Below are positions 10,863 to 22,377 of a stretch of DNA of 64,000 bases, piece by piece. A model generated the notes under the pieces. That model did not search any database and was not told the DNA's origin. It saw only the letters and a program-made list of their open reading frames with translations. The DNA lies in contig CM060922.1 in the NCBI GenBank assembly GCA_030737875.1, positions 226,345,835 through 226,409,834 on the forward strand, given 5' to 3'. The position numbers were made by a program, and so were the translations under genes. Source of the stretch: Allium sativum (lineage: Eukaryota > Streptophyta > Magnoliopsida > Asparagales > Amaryllidaceae). Positions within the stretch are counted from its first letter, which is position 1, and each line of letters opens with the position of its first letter.

Positions 10863-12827
10863 CTAAAAAAGAAAAGGGTAGGCTGCGCGTATTTTGTCCT
10901 CAGTTTCCCAAGTCCCGTCTTCCTCGGCGTCGCTCCACTGAACTTTGACAAGCTTGACTTTTCAGTTGCGTAGCTTTTTCACTTCCGTTCCTAAGATGCG
11001 GGTTGGAACTTTCCTCACAGTTGCTTCGCGTTCCACTTCAGCTTCTTCAAGGATGTTTGGCTCTACCACTTCAGCAGATTCATGTAGACATTTTCGGAGG
11101 TGCGAAACATGAAAGACGTTGTGAACTCCAGCTAGTTTTTCAGGTAGCTCTAATCTATAGGCCATCTTCCCAATTTTCTCGATAATAGGAAACGACCCTA
11201 CAAACCTTAGTGTTAGCTTCCCTGTGGTTCCAAAACGAACGACATTTCTTAGAGGAGATACCTTAAGGAAAACTCTGTCCCCAACCTCAAACTCAAGGTC
11301 GGTCCTTCTCTTGTCCGCGTAGGATTTTTGTCTATCTTGGGCTGTCTTCATCCTCCTTCGTATTAAGTCTACTTTTTCTGAAGTCTCTCTAATCATATCT
11401 GGTCCAAGTATGAGCTTGTCAGTAGACTCCCACCAACAAGTGGGTGATCGACACGGTCTTCCGTATAAGGATTCGAAGGGTGCCATCCCGATGGTGGTTT
11501 GGTAGTTGTTGTTGTAGGCAAATTCCACCAAAGGAAGATGGTCTTCCCATGTCCCTCTGAAGTCAAGGACGCACAATCTTAAAAGGTCCTCCAAAACTCT
11601 GTTCACTCTTTCTGTCTGGTCGTCGGTTTGGGGGTGATAGGCTGTACTCAAGCATAACTGTGTGCCTACCGCTTCTTGCAGACTCCGCCAAAACTCACTT
11701 GTGAAGATAGGGTTTCGGTCGCTAACAATGTTGGATGGTATTCCATGCAGTCGAACAACTTCCTTGAGATAAAGAGATGCTAGAGATGAGGCTGTCCTTC
11801 TACTCTTGATAGGTGAAAAGTGGGCGCTTTTAGTAAGCCTATCCACTATTACCCAAATGCTAGTGTTGCCTCTTCTAGACCTAGGCAGCCCATCAATGAA
11901 GTCCATTGAAATGCTATCCCACTTCCACTGTGGAACCTCTAGAGGATGGAGCAGACCGCCAGATTTCTTCTGTTCCGGCTTAACCTGTTGGCAAATCATA
12001 CACTTAGAAACGAAATCTGCCACGTCCTTCTTCATGCCGCTCCAAAAGAAAGTTCTCTTTATGTCCTTGTACATTTTATCTCCGCCTGGATGTATTGTCA
12101 TCTTGGAGTGATGTGCTTCCTCGAGAACCGTTTTTACTAAATCTCTTGTCCGTGGGACGCATAGTCTTCCGTCTCGCCTTAGCCAACCCTTATCATCGAT
12201 GGAGTATCTGTTGAGGTGACTTGAAGTCTCACCCCTAATTAGCCTATCAATCGTCTCCACAAGCTGAGGGTCTTCGCGTTGTGCTGTCCCTATTGAGTCC
12301 AAAAGAGTAGGGCGCACTTCAAGAGATGCTAACAAACCGGGTACAAAATCAGAGGAGGGCCTAAAGTCAAAGCTGGCTATAAACTCTAGGCTTTGCCTTT
12401 CAACAAACAGCGGGCTTAATGTTAGCTTCTTTCTGCTCAAAGCATCTGCGACTACGTTGCCTTTTCCCGGAGTGTAGGAGATCTCGAAATTGTACGAGGC
12501 AAGAAACTCCATCCACCTTTGCTGCCTCAAGTTAAGGTCCTTCTGCGAGAAGAGATACTTCAAAGATTTATGGTCAGTATACAGTTCGAATTTCTCACCT
12601 AGGAGATAGTGGCGCCAAGACTTAAGCGCAAAGATGATGGCGGCCAACTTGAGATCATGGATTGGGTAGTTCTTTTCGTGCACTTTCAACTGTCTCCCGC
12701 CATAAGCTACTACCCTTCCTTCTTGCATTAAGACAGCCCCTAGTCCTGTGCCGCAAGCATCCGTGTATACCGTAAACATTTTGCTTCCATCTGGCAACGT
12801 CAGAACTGGGGCTGTTGTAAGAGACCT
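10863..12827 (-). pseudogene. E2 pol: RNase H, integrase and chromodomain
   Basis: The frame runs from a stop at 12828-12830 to the natural end at 10863-10865, broken once by TGA at 10962-10964. RNase H shows YTDACGTGLGAVL and YTDHKSL, but the usual glutamate of the DLELAA-type helix is lysine (DLKLAA), so a catalytic residue is lost. Integrase has the zinc-binding part (HHSKMTIHPG with CMICQQ), core aspartates in VDRLTK and SDRNP, and the glutamate in QTERVN. A GPY/F-like segment and FHVSHLRKCL follow. The chromodomain (LVKVQW to AYPFLF) lies mostly beyond the TGA and would not be translated. Integrase would join cDNA to host DNA; the chromodomain is thought to guide it to marked chromatin. 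Confidence 0.88.
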
Positions 12828-13604
12828 TTATAGTCGTTGGAAAGCAAACTCGCAATCCCAATCCCAAGCAAACGCTAGGTTTTTCTTTGTTAATCTAGTG
12901 AGCGGAGCTGATATTTTTGCGAAGTCTCTGATGAATTTCCGATAGAAGCCTGCTAGCCCAAGAAAGCTTCGGACTTCTGTTGCATTCCTTGGTGTCTTCC
13001 AATCCTGTACCGCTACTACCTTAGCAGGGTCCACAGCTAACCCTTCTTTGGACACTACATGCCCAAGAAAACTTACTTCCTCCCTCCAAAAGTGGCACAT
13101 GGAGAATTTGGCTTTTAGCTGATGGACTCGCAGAGTTTCCATGATTGCCCTTAGGTGCTGAGCATGTTCTTCTTCACTCTTTGAGAAGATCAAGATATCG
13201 TCTACGAAGACTACCACAAACTTGTTGAGGAATTCTCTGAACACCCTACTCATCAGGTCCACGAAGTAAGCGGGTGCGTTTGTCAAGCCGAAAGGCATGA
13301 CAAGCCATTCAAAGAAGCCGTCTGGGGTTCTGAATGCTGTCTTATCGATGCTATCTTCAACTACCCTTAGCTGATGAAATCCGGTCGCCAAATCGAGTTG
13401 GGAGAAAACTGACGCTCCTACAAGATGATCAAACAGATCGTCAATTCTGGGGAGAGGGTGCCTATTCTTTTTCGTTATCTTGTTGAGCTCCCTATAGTCA
13501 ACACATAGACGGAGTGAACCATCCGCCTTTGTAGCGAACACTACTGGAGCGCCACATTCTGAAATGCTCCTTCTAATGAACCCCTTCTCTAGAAGCTCTT
13601 TAAC
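12828..13604 (-). pseudogene. E2 pol: reverse transcriptase
   Basis: This part is in the same frame as the regions on either side, bounded by a TAG at 13605-13607 and a TAA at 12828-12830. It holds the classic Ty3/Gypsy RT blocks: [52 protein letters not shown], the active site FVDDILIFS, and [11 protein letters not shown] in the thumb, ending near [11 protein letters not shown] copies element RNA into DNA in virus-like particles. The motifs look intact, but the surrounding stops prevent a full polyprotein. The start seen in a plain ORF search is a GTG inside the domain, not a true start. Confidence 0.88.
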
Positions 13605-14174
13605 CTATTTACTGAGCTCTTTCCTTTCCCATGGAGCCATGTGTCTAACGGGCAACGCAACAGGCTTTGCATTATCTATAAGATATACGCGGAAGTCTAT
13701 CTCCCGCTTCGAAGGTAAGCCCTTCACCTCTTCGAAGACATCCGGATATTCACGGAACACTCTAACCGATTGCAAACTCTCAACAGAAGCATCTAGCGAT
13801 TCAAGATAACTAAGCATAACCGCATACGAGGGATTACAAGTAATTTCCAGAGTGTTACCGAGTTGGGTCAGAAGCCTAACCACCCTTTTCTCACAATCAA
13901 GGATGGCACCATTACTGGATAGCCAATCCATGCCCAAAATCAAACCATATCCCGAGAAGCCCAAAACAAAGGCACTACATCTAAATTCTACGCTTAGAAT
14001 AGAAATTTTCAATCCCACATAGATCATAGACAAATGAGCTGGGCCCCCGATTGGATTTGAAACAGTTAAGGGGTCCTCTACCATACTAGTTTCTAGGTGC
14101 AGAGATTCTACTAAAGCAGATGAAATAAAGGAGTGTAATGCGGCAGAATCAAATAAAGTGCCAATTGGGTGATC
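13605..14174 (-). pseudogene. E2 pol: aspartic protease and linker to RT
   Basis: Directly after the TAG at 14175-14177 the same frame gives an LFDSAALHSFIS stretch where a retroviral-type protease has D-S/T-G; the glycine is alanine, so activity is doubtful. GYGLILGMDWLSSNGA is the usual second half of a chromovirus protease. YPDVFEEVKGLPSKREIDF begins the RT lead-in. The frame ends at an in-frame TAG at 13605-13607. The protease would cut Gag-Pol into its parts. Confidence 0.8.
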
Positions 14175-15250
14175 CTAAAGAAAAACTACACTTTCTACAG
14201 AAGTATTTATACCTCGTTGTTGTAGAGGCGGTGCTTCTAGCGCATGAACCTGTGCCCCTGAGGTGGATCCAGCCATCTGCCCCTGCCCTCGCTTCTTTGG
14301 GGAATCCTTAGCCATGTGGCCTGTCTCACCACAAGAAAAGCACCCACCATTCAACTTGGCCTTCTTCTTCTGGCAGTCTTTCACTAAGTGCCCCACTTTG
14401 CCACAGGAATTACACTTCCTCTTCTCTTGGGACTTGTTGTCTTTTCCGCCCTTCTTAAAGTCTGTCTTCTTAGGCTGTAAACCTTCTTTCTTCCCTTGAG
14501 ACCCTTCTGCCTTTGTCTCCTTCTTGCCCTTATCCTCTTCGTTCAGCAATGCCATCTGTACCAACCTTTCATACGTAGCTCCCATAGGTATATGGGTCAT
14601 GGCCAAGCTGTGTAATGGCTCATTCAATCCTTTGACAAAGCGGAGAGCCTTCTTGTGCGGAGTGTTGACTAGGTCCAGTCCGAACCTAGCCAGCTAATCG
14701 AACTGATTAACATACTCTTTGACTGTCATATTCCCTTGCTTAAGAAATAAGAATTTTTCCAATTGAAGGCTCCTTTCAGCTTCTGAGAGAAATTTAGCCT
14801 CAAACCTCGCCCTAAATCCTCCCATGTTTCCACTTGTCTTTCTGCATTGGTAACTTCCCACCAGTAGGAAGCCTCGCCTTTAAGTAGCCATACTTCCAGT
14901 TGTACCTTCTGCCTGTCTTCTACCTCAAAGATGACGAATAAGTCCTCGGTTTCCTTCAGCCAGTTCCTAGCTGCCACGAAGGACTCGGTTCCATGAAAGT
15001 CCTTCCCTCCCATAGTTTTGAAATCTTTACATGTCTTAGCAAAAGCATTACCACGTGGAGGTGGTGGAGGAGGAGGTGTTGCTGCAGCTAGAGGAGGAGG
15101 ATGATTTTCTGCAGTTGGGGGAGGAGGATGATTTTCAGCAGCTGGAGGAGGAGGAATAGCAGGACCTGGCTGATTGGCCCTTGCCTCTAAGAATCGTCTG
15201 AACCAACCAGGTATTGGTACACCCTCTGGCAAGTTAAGTTCTGCGGACAT
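14175..15250 (-). pseudogene. E2 gag: capsid and nucleocapsid
   Basis: The start at 15250 gives MSAELNLPEGVPIPGW, matching the gag start region in E3 and E9. A proline-rich stretch with a duplicated AENHPPP unit follows, then a capsid-like region (FKTMGGKDFHG, EASYWWEV). The frame is lost near 14768, and the continuing frame has a further stop near 14695. Residues LARFGLDLVNTPHKKAL and the part from 14627 continue gag to two zinc knuckles: CNSCGKVGHLVKDC is complete, while the second (CFSCGETGHMAKDS) has lost its last cysteine. Gag and pol were one frame, as is usual for this clade. Confidence 0.82.
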
Positions 15251-15418
15251 GCTGAAACAAAAAGGACAGATTCAAAACGAAGGGTAAAAGATAGTACCTA
15301 TGGCTTTGGGGGACTATGCCTTTTTAAAATAAAATAACATTTTATCTTTAAAAATGCTTCTTTAAATTTTCTTTTGAAAATAAATTTTCAAAACTTTTTA
15401 TCTGATCTGGTTAACCTT
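15251..15418 (-). other. E2 leader between primer site and gag
   Basis: About 170 bp separate the primer site from the gag start. The corresponding leader in E9 (51242-51422) shares TTTTGAAAA-like stretches and a TCTTTTT-rich composition. No open frame is seen. Confidence 0.5.
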
Positions 15419-15430
15419 GCTCTGATACCA
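15419..15430 (-). other. E2 primer-binding site (tRNA-Met)
   Basis: In element sense this reads TGGTATCAGAGC, separated by 2 nt from the 5' LTR end. It matches the 3' end of initiator tRNA-Met commonly used by plant Gypsy elements. Confidence 0.85.
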
Positions 15431-16564
15431 AGTGAAACACTCCACCTCCGTTAAGGTCACTCACAAAGGGAATGCCTTAATTTTGGTAGAGGTTTATAGG
15501 TAAAAGTCAAAGATAAAAACACAAGACAGATATAAACACATATGTATAAGCAGCGGAAAACAACAGACTTTTATTTCATAAAATACGTGTTTACACAAAC
15601 ATTTCCATAATTGTCTCAAAACACTCTTCTAATTATTACAACCATAATACCGTCTTGATTTCATAACTTAAAGAAGCATAAAAACATAAGTAAACTGCAT
15701 AAGTCCCCATAATTGCTATCCAAAGCCATAGTCAAAAACGAAAGAGATCCAAGCAATACAATCTCTCTCTTCAAGCTGGATGTGAAACTGGTCAAGCTGC
15801 GGTATTCCCTCCCTGTGGACCTATAGGGGGGAACGAAAGAAAAGAAGACGAAAGAAAAGACATAAAGCCTGAGTAAGTCTAGGACTATTCAGTCTATGAA
15901 TAAGAAAAAGAGCATGATAAGTACAAACTGGAAATGGGAAAGCACCATAAACTATGTTAAGTTGTCTAGAGCCAAATACACTATCGTACCCCATAGTAAT
16001 CTCTGCACCCCCTATAAACTAGTTCCCAACTGGCGCCCCACAATTAGGGTGAAGTGATCCATTTTAATGATCGGCTCCTACTCGCATAGTTACATTTGTC
16101 TTACGGCCCCCGATGTTGTAGCTACCTATGCTGGTCCCACCATGGGGTGTATAAAGTCCCATGGTGGTGGCCCGACACAGTTCTAGAATGCACAGGTATA
16201 CTACTGGTGCTCAGTGCCTAATTTTTCTGCATCGGAGTGTGTGCACTCCCGCACCCCGTTAGAACCTACACTGCTGCACCACCGCCGTCGATTTGACCTC
16301 TTACAGTCAGCCCAGTAATCGTGCCCCACCCTGCCTAGTTCAGGGTATCCCGATACACCTTGTAGGGTTACTGCTGAAAAGGGTCCCCCGCTACTAGGTT
16401 TTCTATTTCTAGCCAACATGCTAAGTTGGTTAAGTGTTTTGTATAAACCTAATCTCCAATCAGTCTGTATAGTTTAGCATGTTGTATTTGATTAAGTATT
16501 TATTCAATTTACTTAATCCTATCAATCCTGACTTAGCCTTAATTTTCTTATTAAAGCCACAACC

Positions 16565-16760
16565 ACTCACATTAGACAGGTATTGTTGTGACTACCTGTT
16601 GCCGGTTGGGTCCAGGCAGTCTTACGTCACAACTCAGTCTAACCTCGGGTCTTTATTGGGATCAATGCTTAACCACCCACATTAGATAGGTATTGTTGTG
16701 ACTACTGGACAGCCGGGCGGGTCCGGGCAGGTTTATGTCACAAGGCAATCCAACCTCGGG
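16565..16760 (-). other. Twin stem-loop module, E2 5' LTR
   Basis: Copies lie at 16565-16649 and 16676-16760. Copy 1 pairs TTAGAC-like and GTCTAA-like outer arms and a GTTGTGAC/GTCACAAC inner stem. In copy 2 the outer arm TTAGAT against ATCCAA has one mismatch that is paired in the 3' LTR. Confidence 0.7.
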
Positions 16761-16891
16761 TTAAGCATGTCGTATTTTCTAAGTTTACATATTTTGTCTC
16801 TTTTTCTTTTATATGTAAATATTTGCGGCCCATTATTCAAATTCATTATTCTTGGGTATAATAATTTATACCATTTAAAATGTCATGAATC

Positions 16892-16916
16892 GTTGGCATG
16901 TGCCAAACATGCCAAC
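16892..16916. other. Perfect 10-bp hairpin, E2 5' LTR
   Basis: Same GTTGGCATGT/ACATGCCAAC hairpin as at 8659-8683. Confidence 0.55.
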
Positions 16917-18038
16917 ACATATACTTTAATTAACCCCAACGTATTCCCCCGTTTGTACGTAATAATATAACGTATGTTGGGCTTCAACATTTTAGCCCAA
17001 CTTAGCCACATAAAAAGGGGAGGCTTAGAACGTGATATATATATATATATATATTCTATGTAACATCAAAAAGGGGTGTGTAAATGCATGAACTTGCAAC
17101 ATAGCGATCTAATTAACATAAATTAGGCACTTGTGAACTTGCATTGTAATAGCATATAACCTTGACATAAAACATACCTAAACATGAATCATGGTTTCAA
17201 TCTAATCATGTAAACTTTTATTTAAAGTATGAATCTAACTTAATTATGTGCCAAATATATTATCATATGTTTTTTTTAACAACAACCTAAGCCTAAAACA
17301 TATTTTGTTTGGGCATAAAGTTAAACATAAACTAGTCATGTTCATAAAGTCAACACAAGTTCACAAAGGTGCTTACTTTTGACACTAATACAAAAGTATG
17401 GTTTTCACTTGAATCATGACGCCTATTCCAACATAATTTCATATGAATCATAATACCCAATTGGATCCAACTACACTAAAAAATGATCATAAAAATATAT
17501 ATAGATGGATCAAAAATCATGTTGGCATAATAGTGAATCATATACTTGCATAAGTCTTAACTTGGTTGCAACGAAATATATATAACTTCTCATTAACCAC
17601 AACGTATCAAATTTCCAACATGAGTTATATACTTGTATCGCAACTATTCAATAGATCCAATATCATGTTAATTACACTACCACATCCCAAATCCATTCAT
17701 AGCAAATCATAGCAACATACAATTATGAATTAACATTATTATAATAAAAGTACAATCCCATTTCTTATTCTACACAGACCAAGTCTCAATTATTCATTCA
17801 CATTGGAATAGCACTCTACTTACAACGTATGACGAATCTTGTATTCAGGACTCTGAATTCTGAATTTGGTGATGCTATCCTTTGTTGTAGGCATTGTTTT
17901 GATTTAATTGTCGTGGCTTTAAGCTTTTGAATCAACTCCTAATCGTCTCTCGATTTGACGGCTACTCCTAGTCTTTCTTCAGCAGCATGACAGCTCCATA
18001 CTCATTTTATTTGTGTGAATTAGTCGGAGTCTTAGGTC

Positions 18039-18047
18039 CTTTTTATA
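18039..18047 (-). promoter_or_regulatory. TATA box of the E2 5' LTR
   Basis: The minus strand reads TATAAAAAG. Being in the 5' LTR, this is the copy that would drive the genomic RNA. It lies about 516 nt from the LTR start. Confidence 0.6.
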
Positions 18048-18228
18048 GAGTTTGTGAATTGATTAGAGCCGTCGATGGAGCCAAGATTAATATAAGCAGC
18101 TCTTTTTAAAGAGAAACCAATCAGGAGTTGGCACATAAGCCCCAGTGACAAGACCAAGCCTAGAAATTCGGCCAAGCACAGACCAGGCCAGCCAAGAGGG
18201 GCTGGGTTCGACCTGGCTCAGGGGCCAG

Positions 18229-18270
18229 GTCGACTACCCAGTCGACACCCAGGTCGACTACCCAGTCGAC
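18229..18270 (-). promoter_or_regulatory. Paired U3 palindromes, E2 5' LTR
   Basis: GTCGACT-ACCC-AGTCGAC occurs twice without mismatch, at 18229-18246 and 18253-18270. The second is extended by CCAG and CTGG on its flanks. Confidence 0.5.
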
Positions 18271-18377
18271 CTGGGTCTTGGGCAGGAAAATTCCCGCCCA
18301 GCCCAACCTGGGTCCGATTTTGAATTTGAATTCGTTTTTCTAAAGTGTTTCTGCCTGTTTGAATTTTAAACTGAATT

Positions 18378-18482
18378 CTGAAACTTCCGGAGGTCATATC
18401 TCCCTCATACAGAGTCCGTTTTACGCAAACTCGGACTCTATCTCAAGCAGAATTCCGAGACGAACGAAATGGCATATCCCGT
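18378..18482 (-). promoter_or_regulatory. Conserved U3 block, E2 5' LTR
   Basis: Same block as at 10138-10242, starting 81 nt from the LTR start. Confidence 0.6.
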
Positions 18483-18563
18483 TTCCCTTAATTCTTTGAT
18501 TTGAAATTAATTATACTTTAATTTGTTCATCTTACAGTTACCGGAAAAATTCGGGGTGTTACA

Positions 18564-19376
18564 TCAACCCTAGCTAATTACCCCCATTACGAACACAATG
18601 GGATATGTTTCGCTAGCCAATTTTAACGTTTCGACCAGTTTTGATTTAAATCAGTATATATTCAATTTGAACGAACATTTCAATTTACCGGGGCCACATA
18701 TGGACTCTAAAAATTTCAGAAAAATTATTTTTGGCTTCGTATTGACGATACGGTCCTAACAAAACTAATTTCGTCAAATTCAGAGACTGTTTGACAAATG
18801 GCCATTTTCCAGTCGATTAAAATCAACTGAAACTGGTCAAACGCATTTTCCTTTGCCCCGCTCACATATTGAATTCAAAAATTATGAATTTTGGAATCTA
18901 GCAATAACTTGACATCCCGGATCCAACAAAAGTGGTTTCATCGAAAACCGAGGTCATTTGCAAAATTTCCATTTTTAAGGGCCAAAATTCCATAGCGACT
19001 ATTCTGAATTTTCAACTGGGCATAACTTTTGATTCACACTATGAAATTTCGATTTTTCGAATTCTTTGGAAAGATATGTTCAATTAGATTCTATTACTTT
19101 TGGTTTCACCAAAATCCGGTTTATTTTTCTCCCGGTACATTCATTTGAATTTTGAAATCTAATTTTCGAACTACCATGCCATTTTCAACTCCTTTTATAT
19201 TTAAAATAAAATATTTATATTCTAACGACGATCTATATAAATATATATGTTCTATTTCTATTCAAATTAAATTTCTCGTCGTTATTATTTAAAATAATTC
19301 CTTTTAAATATTCAAAATTCATCAAAATTACCAAAATAAAAATTTTAAATTGGCTCAGATTTTCCGGGTTGTTACA
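18564..19376 (-). repeat. E1 5' LTR, 5' portion (right of the E2 insertion)
   Basis: The sequence picks up E1 at a CCCTAGCTAATTACCC stretch that matches 511-530, and runs in step with 530-1320 to GGGTTGTTACA. It ends E1; GATGG follows. Confidence 0.8.
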
Positions 19377-22018
19377 GATGGGGAGAATCAACACTTATTT
19401 TATTATTCAATTATCTATACACACTGAGAGGACAAATTGAGTATTGAATATTTTATATTTTGTTTTTTTGATTATTCAAAAAAGCTCATATGTATGGAAG
19501 TGAGAGAGGAAGTCATGTTTGGGTTCTTTTAGCACAGGCTAAGTCAGCACCTAAAAGTGCATGCATCTCATTATGATACCAGTGAGGAATACCTTTTAGC
19601 ATTGAATATTTTTGAATTGTTTATGGGTGTGCGCAAGGGGAGAAAACTATAAGCGAGCTATCATGGGTGCTATCCATCTCATCTTCTTCTTTTTTACGGT
19701 TTAAAAGGTACTTTTCTATGTCTCATTCACAAGTAATTTGATTTATGTTTCCTAAATTATGATAAATTGAACAAAAAATAACATTTAGCATCAACTTTCC
19801 ACATACTAACTGAAATATTTGAATGATTGAAACTAATATAACTGATAATTTTACTGCATGCTTTTCCATGCTGTCAACCTAATGAATAGGATGGTCTTAC
19901 TCATATTCCTTAAAATATATTCTTACGAATACAACGAAGGGCAAAAAAACGTAAGTGCTAGAACATATGGTGCCAAATGAAAGTAGCAGTAGAAGCTTCT
20001 TTTTAATATTTTAGCTTTACTTATACATGAAGTGAAATAGTTTAATGAATTTTGTCGCGAGGTTTTATGTTCATGTACAATAAACAATGAATGGTTAAAT
20101 GGCATATGCTATAGTACTATATGTTGTTTCATAGCTAATTTTTATCTGCAAAATGGCTAAAATCAACTCAATGCACACTTGTTTTGAATTCATATCCTAA
20201 TAGCCATCTTTGTATGTTTGCTAGAATCAGCTATGTAAATAGGTTTTTAGATGTCATATACTGTTGTCTGTTATTATTTCAGATCTGTGTTGGACGAAAT
20301 ATGTAATATTTTATCTTTTCTTATTTGGTAAACTTATAACTAAAATTCAATTTTACAAATTATTTTCTGACTATGAAATGCTTTGGAAATATTGTTTTAT
20401 ACATAATTATCCATCCTGCTAATAAGGAAAATACTTTACTATTTCGAACTTATAAAATATTTACAACTTTATATGTTAAGTTATCATGTTCATACATGTA
20501 TAAACGTTAGATCTGCCTTTAAATGGAAACCACAAAAATCCTAAGTTGTTACCTCATTACCTATGATTACAACTTCGGTTTTATACACATCATTTTTTCT
20601 GTCTAGAGAAAATTAATTTTCTTTTGATCGTACAATCAATTTCTGGGAAACCTCAGAATAAAATGGCAATGAATGAATACTGATTACTATTCAGCTACTT
20701 CCTGGCATTCTCATTATTCTTCTACTTTCTTGATGTTTAATTAGTAAGGATTTTTCTCCAGTTTTGATCATTTTTAGGAATTCATTATGCAAATTAACCA
20801 TTTTAAAACTATATACAAATATAGATTATTTTTGGTCATGTTAAAATTTTATAACGAAAAAGTACAGGTGATATTTGCAATGCCACGAACAAGTTTTTCT
20901 TTAACACATTATATCGACGTAATACACCTAAAAGTGCAAACGTGTAATGCGCTAATATGCCAAAATTGCATTATATCTCTAAAAAGTTTTAAATTTGCAT
21001 AGTGAGTTTTCAAAAGTGTGTAAATTTATAGAAATTTGTTTATTACTAATTCGTAATATATGTAAGCCTTTAGTGAAGGTAGGATCTTGCTTTCAAAATT
21101 CATGATCATCAACTCAACCATTGCTAAAAACTTCTATATTCATGTTAAAATGATGTTATATTAGGTATCATGGATATTTGGAGGATTAGGTTGATTGGTT
21201 GGATGTATGTAACTGATGTGGCAACAACTTTAAAAGTTCCAAGTAAATTTTTTATTTGGTTGGTCATTATTTATTTGATAAACAAGTTATTTTTTATTAT
21301 GGTTGTAAAACACTTAGGTTAGTAAAAGCAATTTTCTACTTCAATAAACATTAATTTTGAATTTTCAAACTTATATGGTGGCGGTGGCATGGATCGGTAA
21401 ATGGTTTATGAAGTAATAAATACTTTCTTACTTTTATCTATCTTTTTTACACATAATCTGTAGATAACTGCATTATTACACTTCCCTGATAAGATAATGC
21501 TCTTTAAACATATCAACGGATTTGAATATATAACTTATACCAGGTGTTGAATTTTGTTCCAGTAAAGGAAGAGTTCATTGATGCATTTCATTTTTTTCTA
21601 TCTACGAAATAATGGGAAGCCACGCCATATATTGGTATAATATTATGCCTTCAACCTGGAAACATAGGGAAGACTATTATGAATCCGACTGAACTTAGGT
21701 ATCGCTTAAAAAATGGTTTCTATTATAAACTAAGGTTTCTCTTATAAGAGGTTATTGATGCAATCTTTGCATTGCCTTTAGTTATAATATAGGGTTTTTT
21801 CTCTGGTTTCAACTTAATTGTAGATACTGGTGGTACAATTGATGCATGTATAGAAAGAAGGAAAGGTTAACTGTGAATTTTTTTTGTCTTTTTTCCATTT
21901 GCAAATGAGAATACTAAAGTAGCTGAGCATTAAACCAAATTCTAAGCAATAAAAATATTTATCCATAGTGAAATGTTAAACTTAAAGATTAACTGAATGC
22001 ATCAAGATATATAATGAA
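19377..22018. other. AT-rich sequence without recognisable genes
   Basis: The stretch is AT-rich and lacks open frames with motifs; 19923-20105 and 20787-21002 are short and compositionally plain. A TCTATACACAC at 19414 resembles the TC start of plant Helitrons only weakly. It may be old host or transposon sequence. Confidence 0.4.
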
Positions 22019-22184
22019 CTTTCTGTTGGAATTCGTAAGTATTGAATGAAATATACTTTGTCCATTGTCCCACATAATTTAAGGAACATGTGCGAATGTA
22101 GTGAAAAGGACGTGACTATTAGCAGCATGGTTTTTCGCCAAAAGACACATATTTTAGCGAAAAGACACTTCCTTTCACCGAAAA

Positions 22185-22355
22185 GAGATGCGTCTGTACG
22201 AAAGGTACGAGCACGACCATTCAAAAGAGATGCGTCTGTACGAAGAGCTTCGAGCACGACCATTCGAAAGAGATGCGACTGTACGAAGAGGTACGAGCAC
22301 GACTATTGAGAAGAGATTTGACTGTACGAAGAGGTATGGGTGCGACCGTTCGAAG
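22185..22355 (+). promoter_or_regulatory. Four tandem 42-43-bp U3 repeats in the solo LTR
   Basis: Units begin at 22185, 22227, 22270 and 22313 with GAGATGCGTCTGTACGAA-like sequence and a TACGAGCACGACC-like second half. They stop about 15 bp before the TATA box. Tandem U3 repeats act as enhancers in some plant Copia elements such as Tnt1; function here is inferred from position. Confidence 0.6.
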
Positions 22356-22369
22356 GGATGCAGATAAAC

Positions 22370-22377
22370 TATAAATA
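22370..22377 (+). promoter_or_regulatory. TATA box of the solo LTR
   Basis: TATAAATA lies directly after the tandem repeats and is followed about 40 nt later by a CT-rich stretch. Transcription would start near 22400. Confidence 0.6.

Larger units (their letters stand above)
7449..18563 (-). mobile_element. E2: Tekay-like chromovirus nested in the E1 LTR
   Basis: The element lies on the minus strand: 5' LTR 15433-18563, primer site, gag, protease, RT, RNase H, integrase, chromodomain, polypurine tract, 3' LTR 7449-10323. Domain order and chromodomain identify a Ty3/Gypsy chromovirus; the long LTRs and tRNA-Met primer fit the Tekay clade. The right edge joins E1 cleanly at 18563/18564. The left edge is damaged: the 3' LTR lacks about 263 bp of its terminus, and E1 lacks about 35 bp, so no target duplication is seen. 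The coding frame carries several stops and at least one frameshift, so the copy is dead. Confidence 0.88.
15433..18563 (-). repeat. E2 5' LTR
   Basis: The 3131-bp LTR runs from TGAAACACTCC (degraded from TGTAACACCCC) to GGGGTGTTACA. It is the complete copy and shows what the 3' LTR has lost at 15433-15695. It carries the same TATA box, palindromes, U3 block and twin stem-loops as the other copy, with scattered substitutions and small indels between them. The GC-richer small open frames (16201-16419, 16698-16970, 18145-18369) repeat those of the 3' LTR and are not genes. Confidence 0.87.
1..19376 (-). mobile_element. E1: non-coding LTR retrotransposon with giant LTRs (LARD-like), split by E2
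   Basis: The element reads on the minus strand. Its 3' LTR is at the left and enters from outside the window (1-1320). A short internal region follows (1321-2336), then the 5' LTR (2337-7448 continued at 18564-19376). LTR identity is seen by aligning 1-475 with 6781-7448 and 476-1320 with 18564-19376. The LTR ends carry TGTAACAACCCG and its complement (one end degraded to TATAACAACCCG), a polypurine tract abuts the 3' LTR, and a tRNA-Met primer site abuts the 5' LTR. No gag or pol similarity is visible. The 5 bp after the right end are GATGG; the matching left copy would lie outside the window. LARD-like status is inferred from the empty interior. Confidence 0.75.

Noticed and set aside
22046..22309. 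87-residue arginine-rich frame
   Set aside because: It translates the tandem U3 repeats of the solo LTR.
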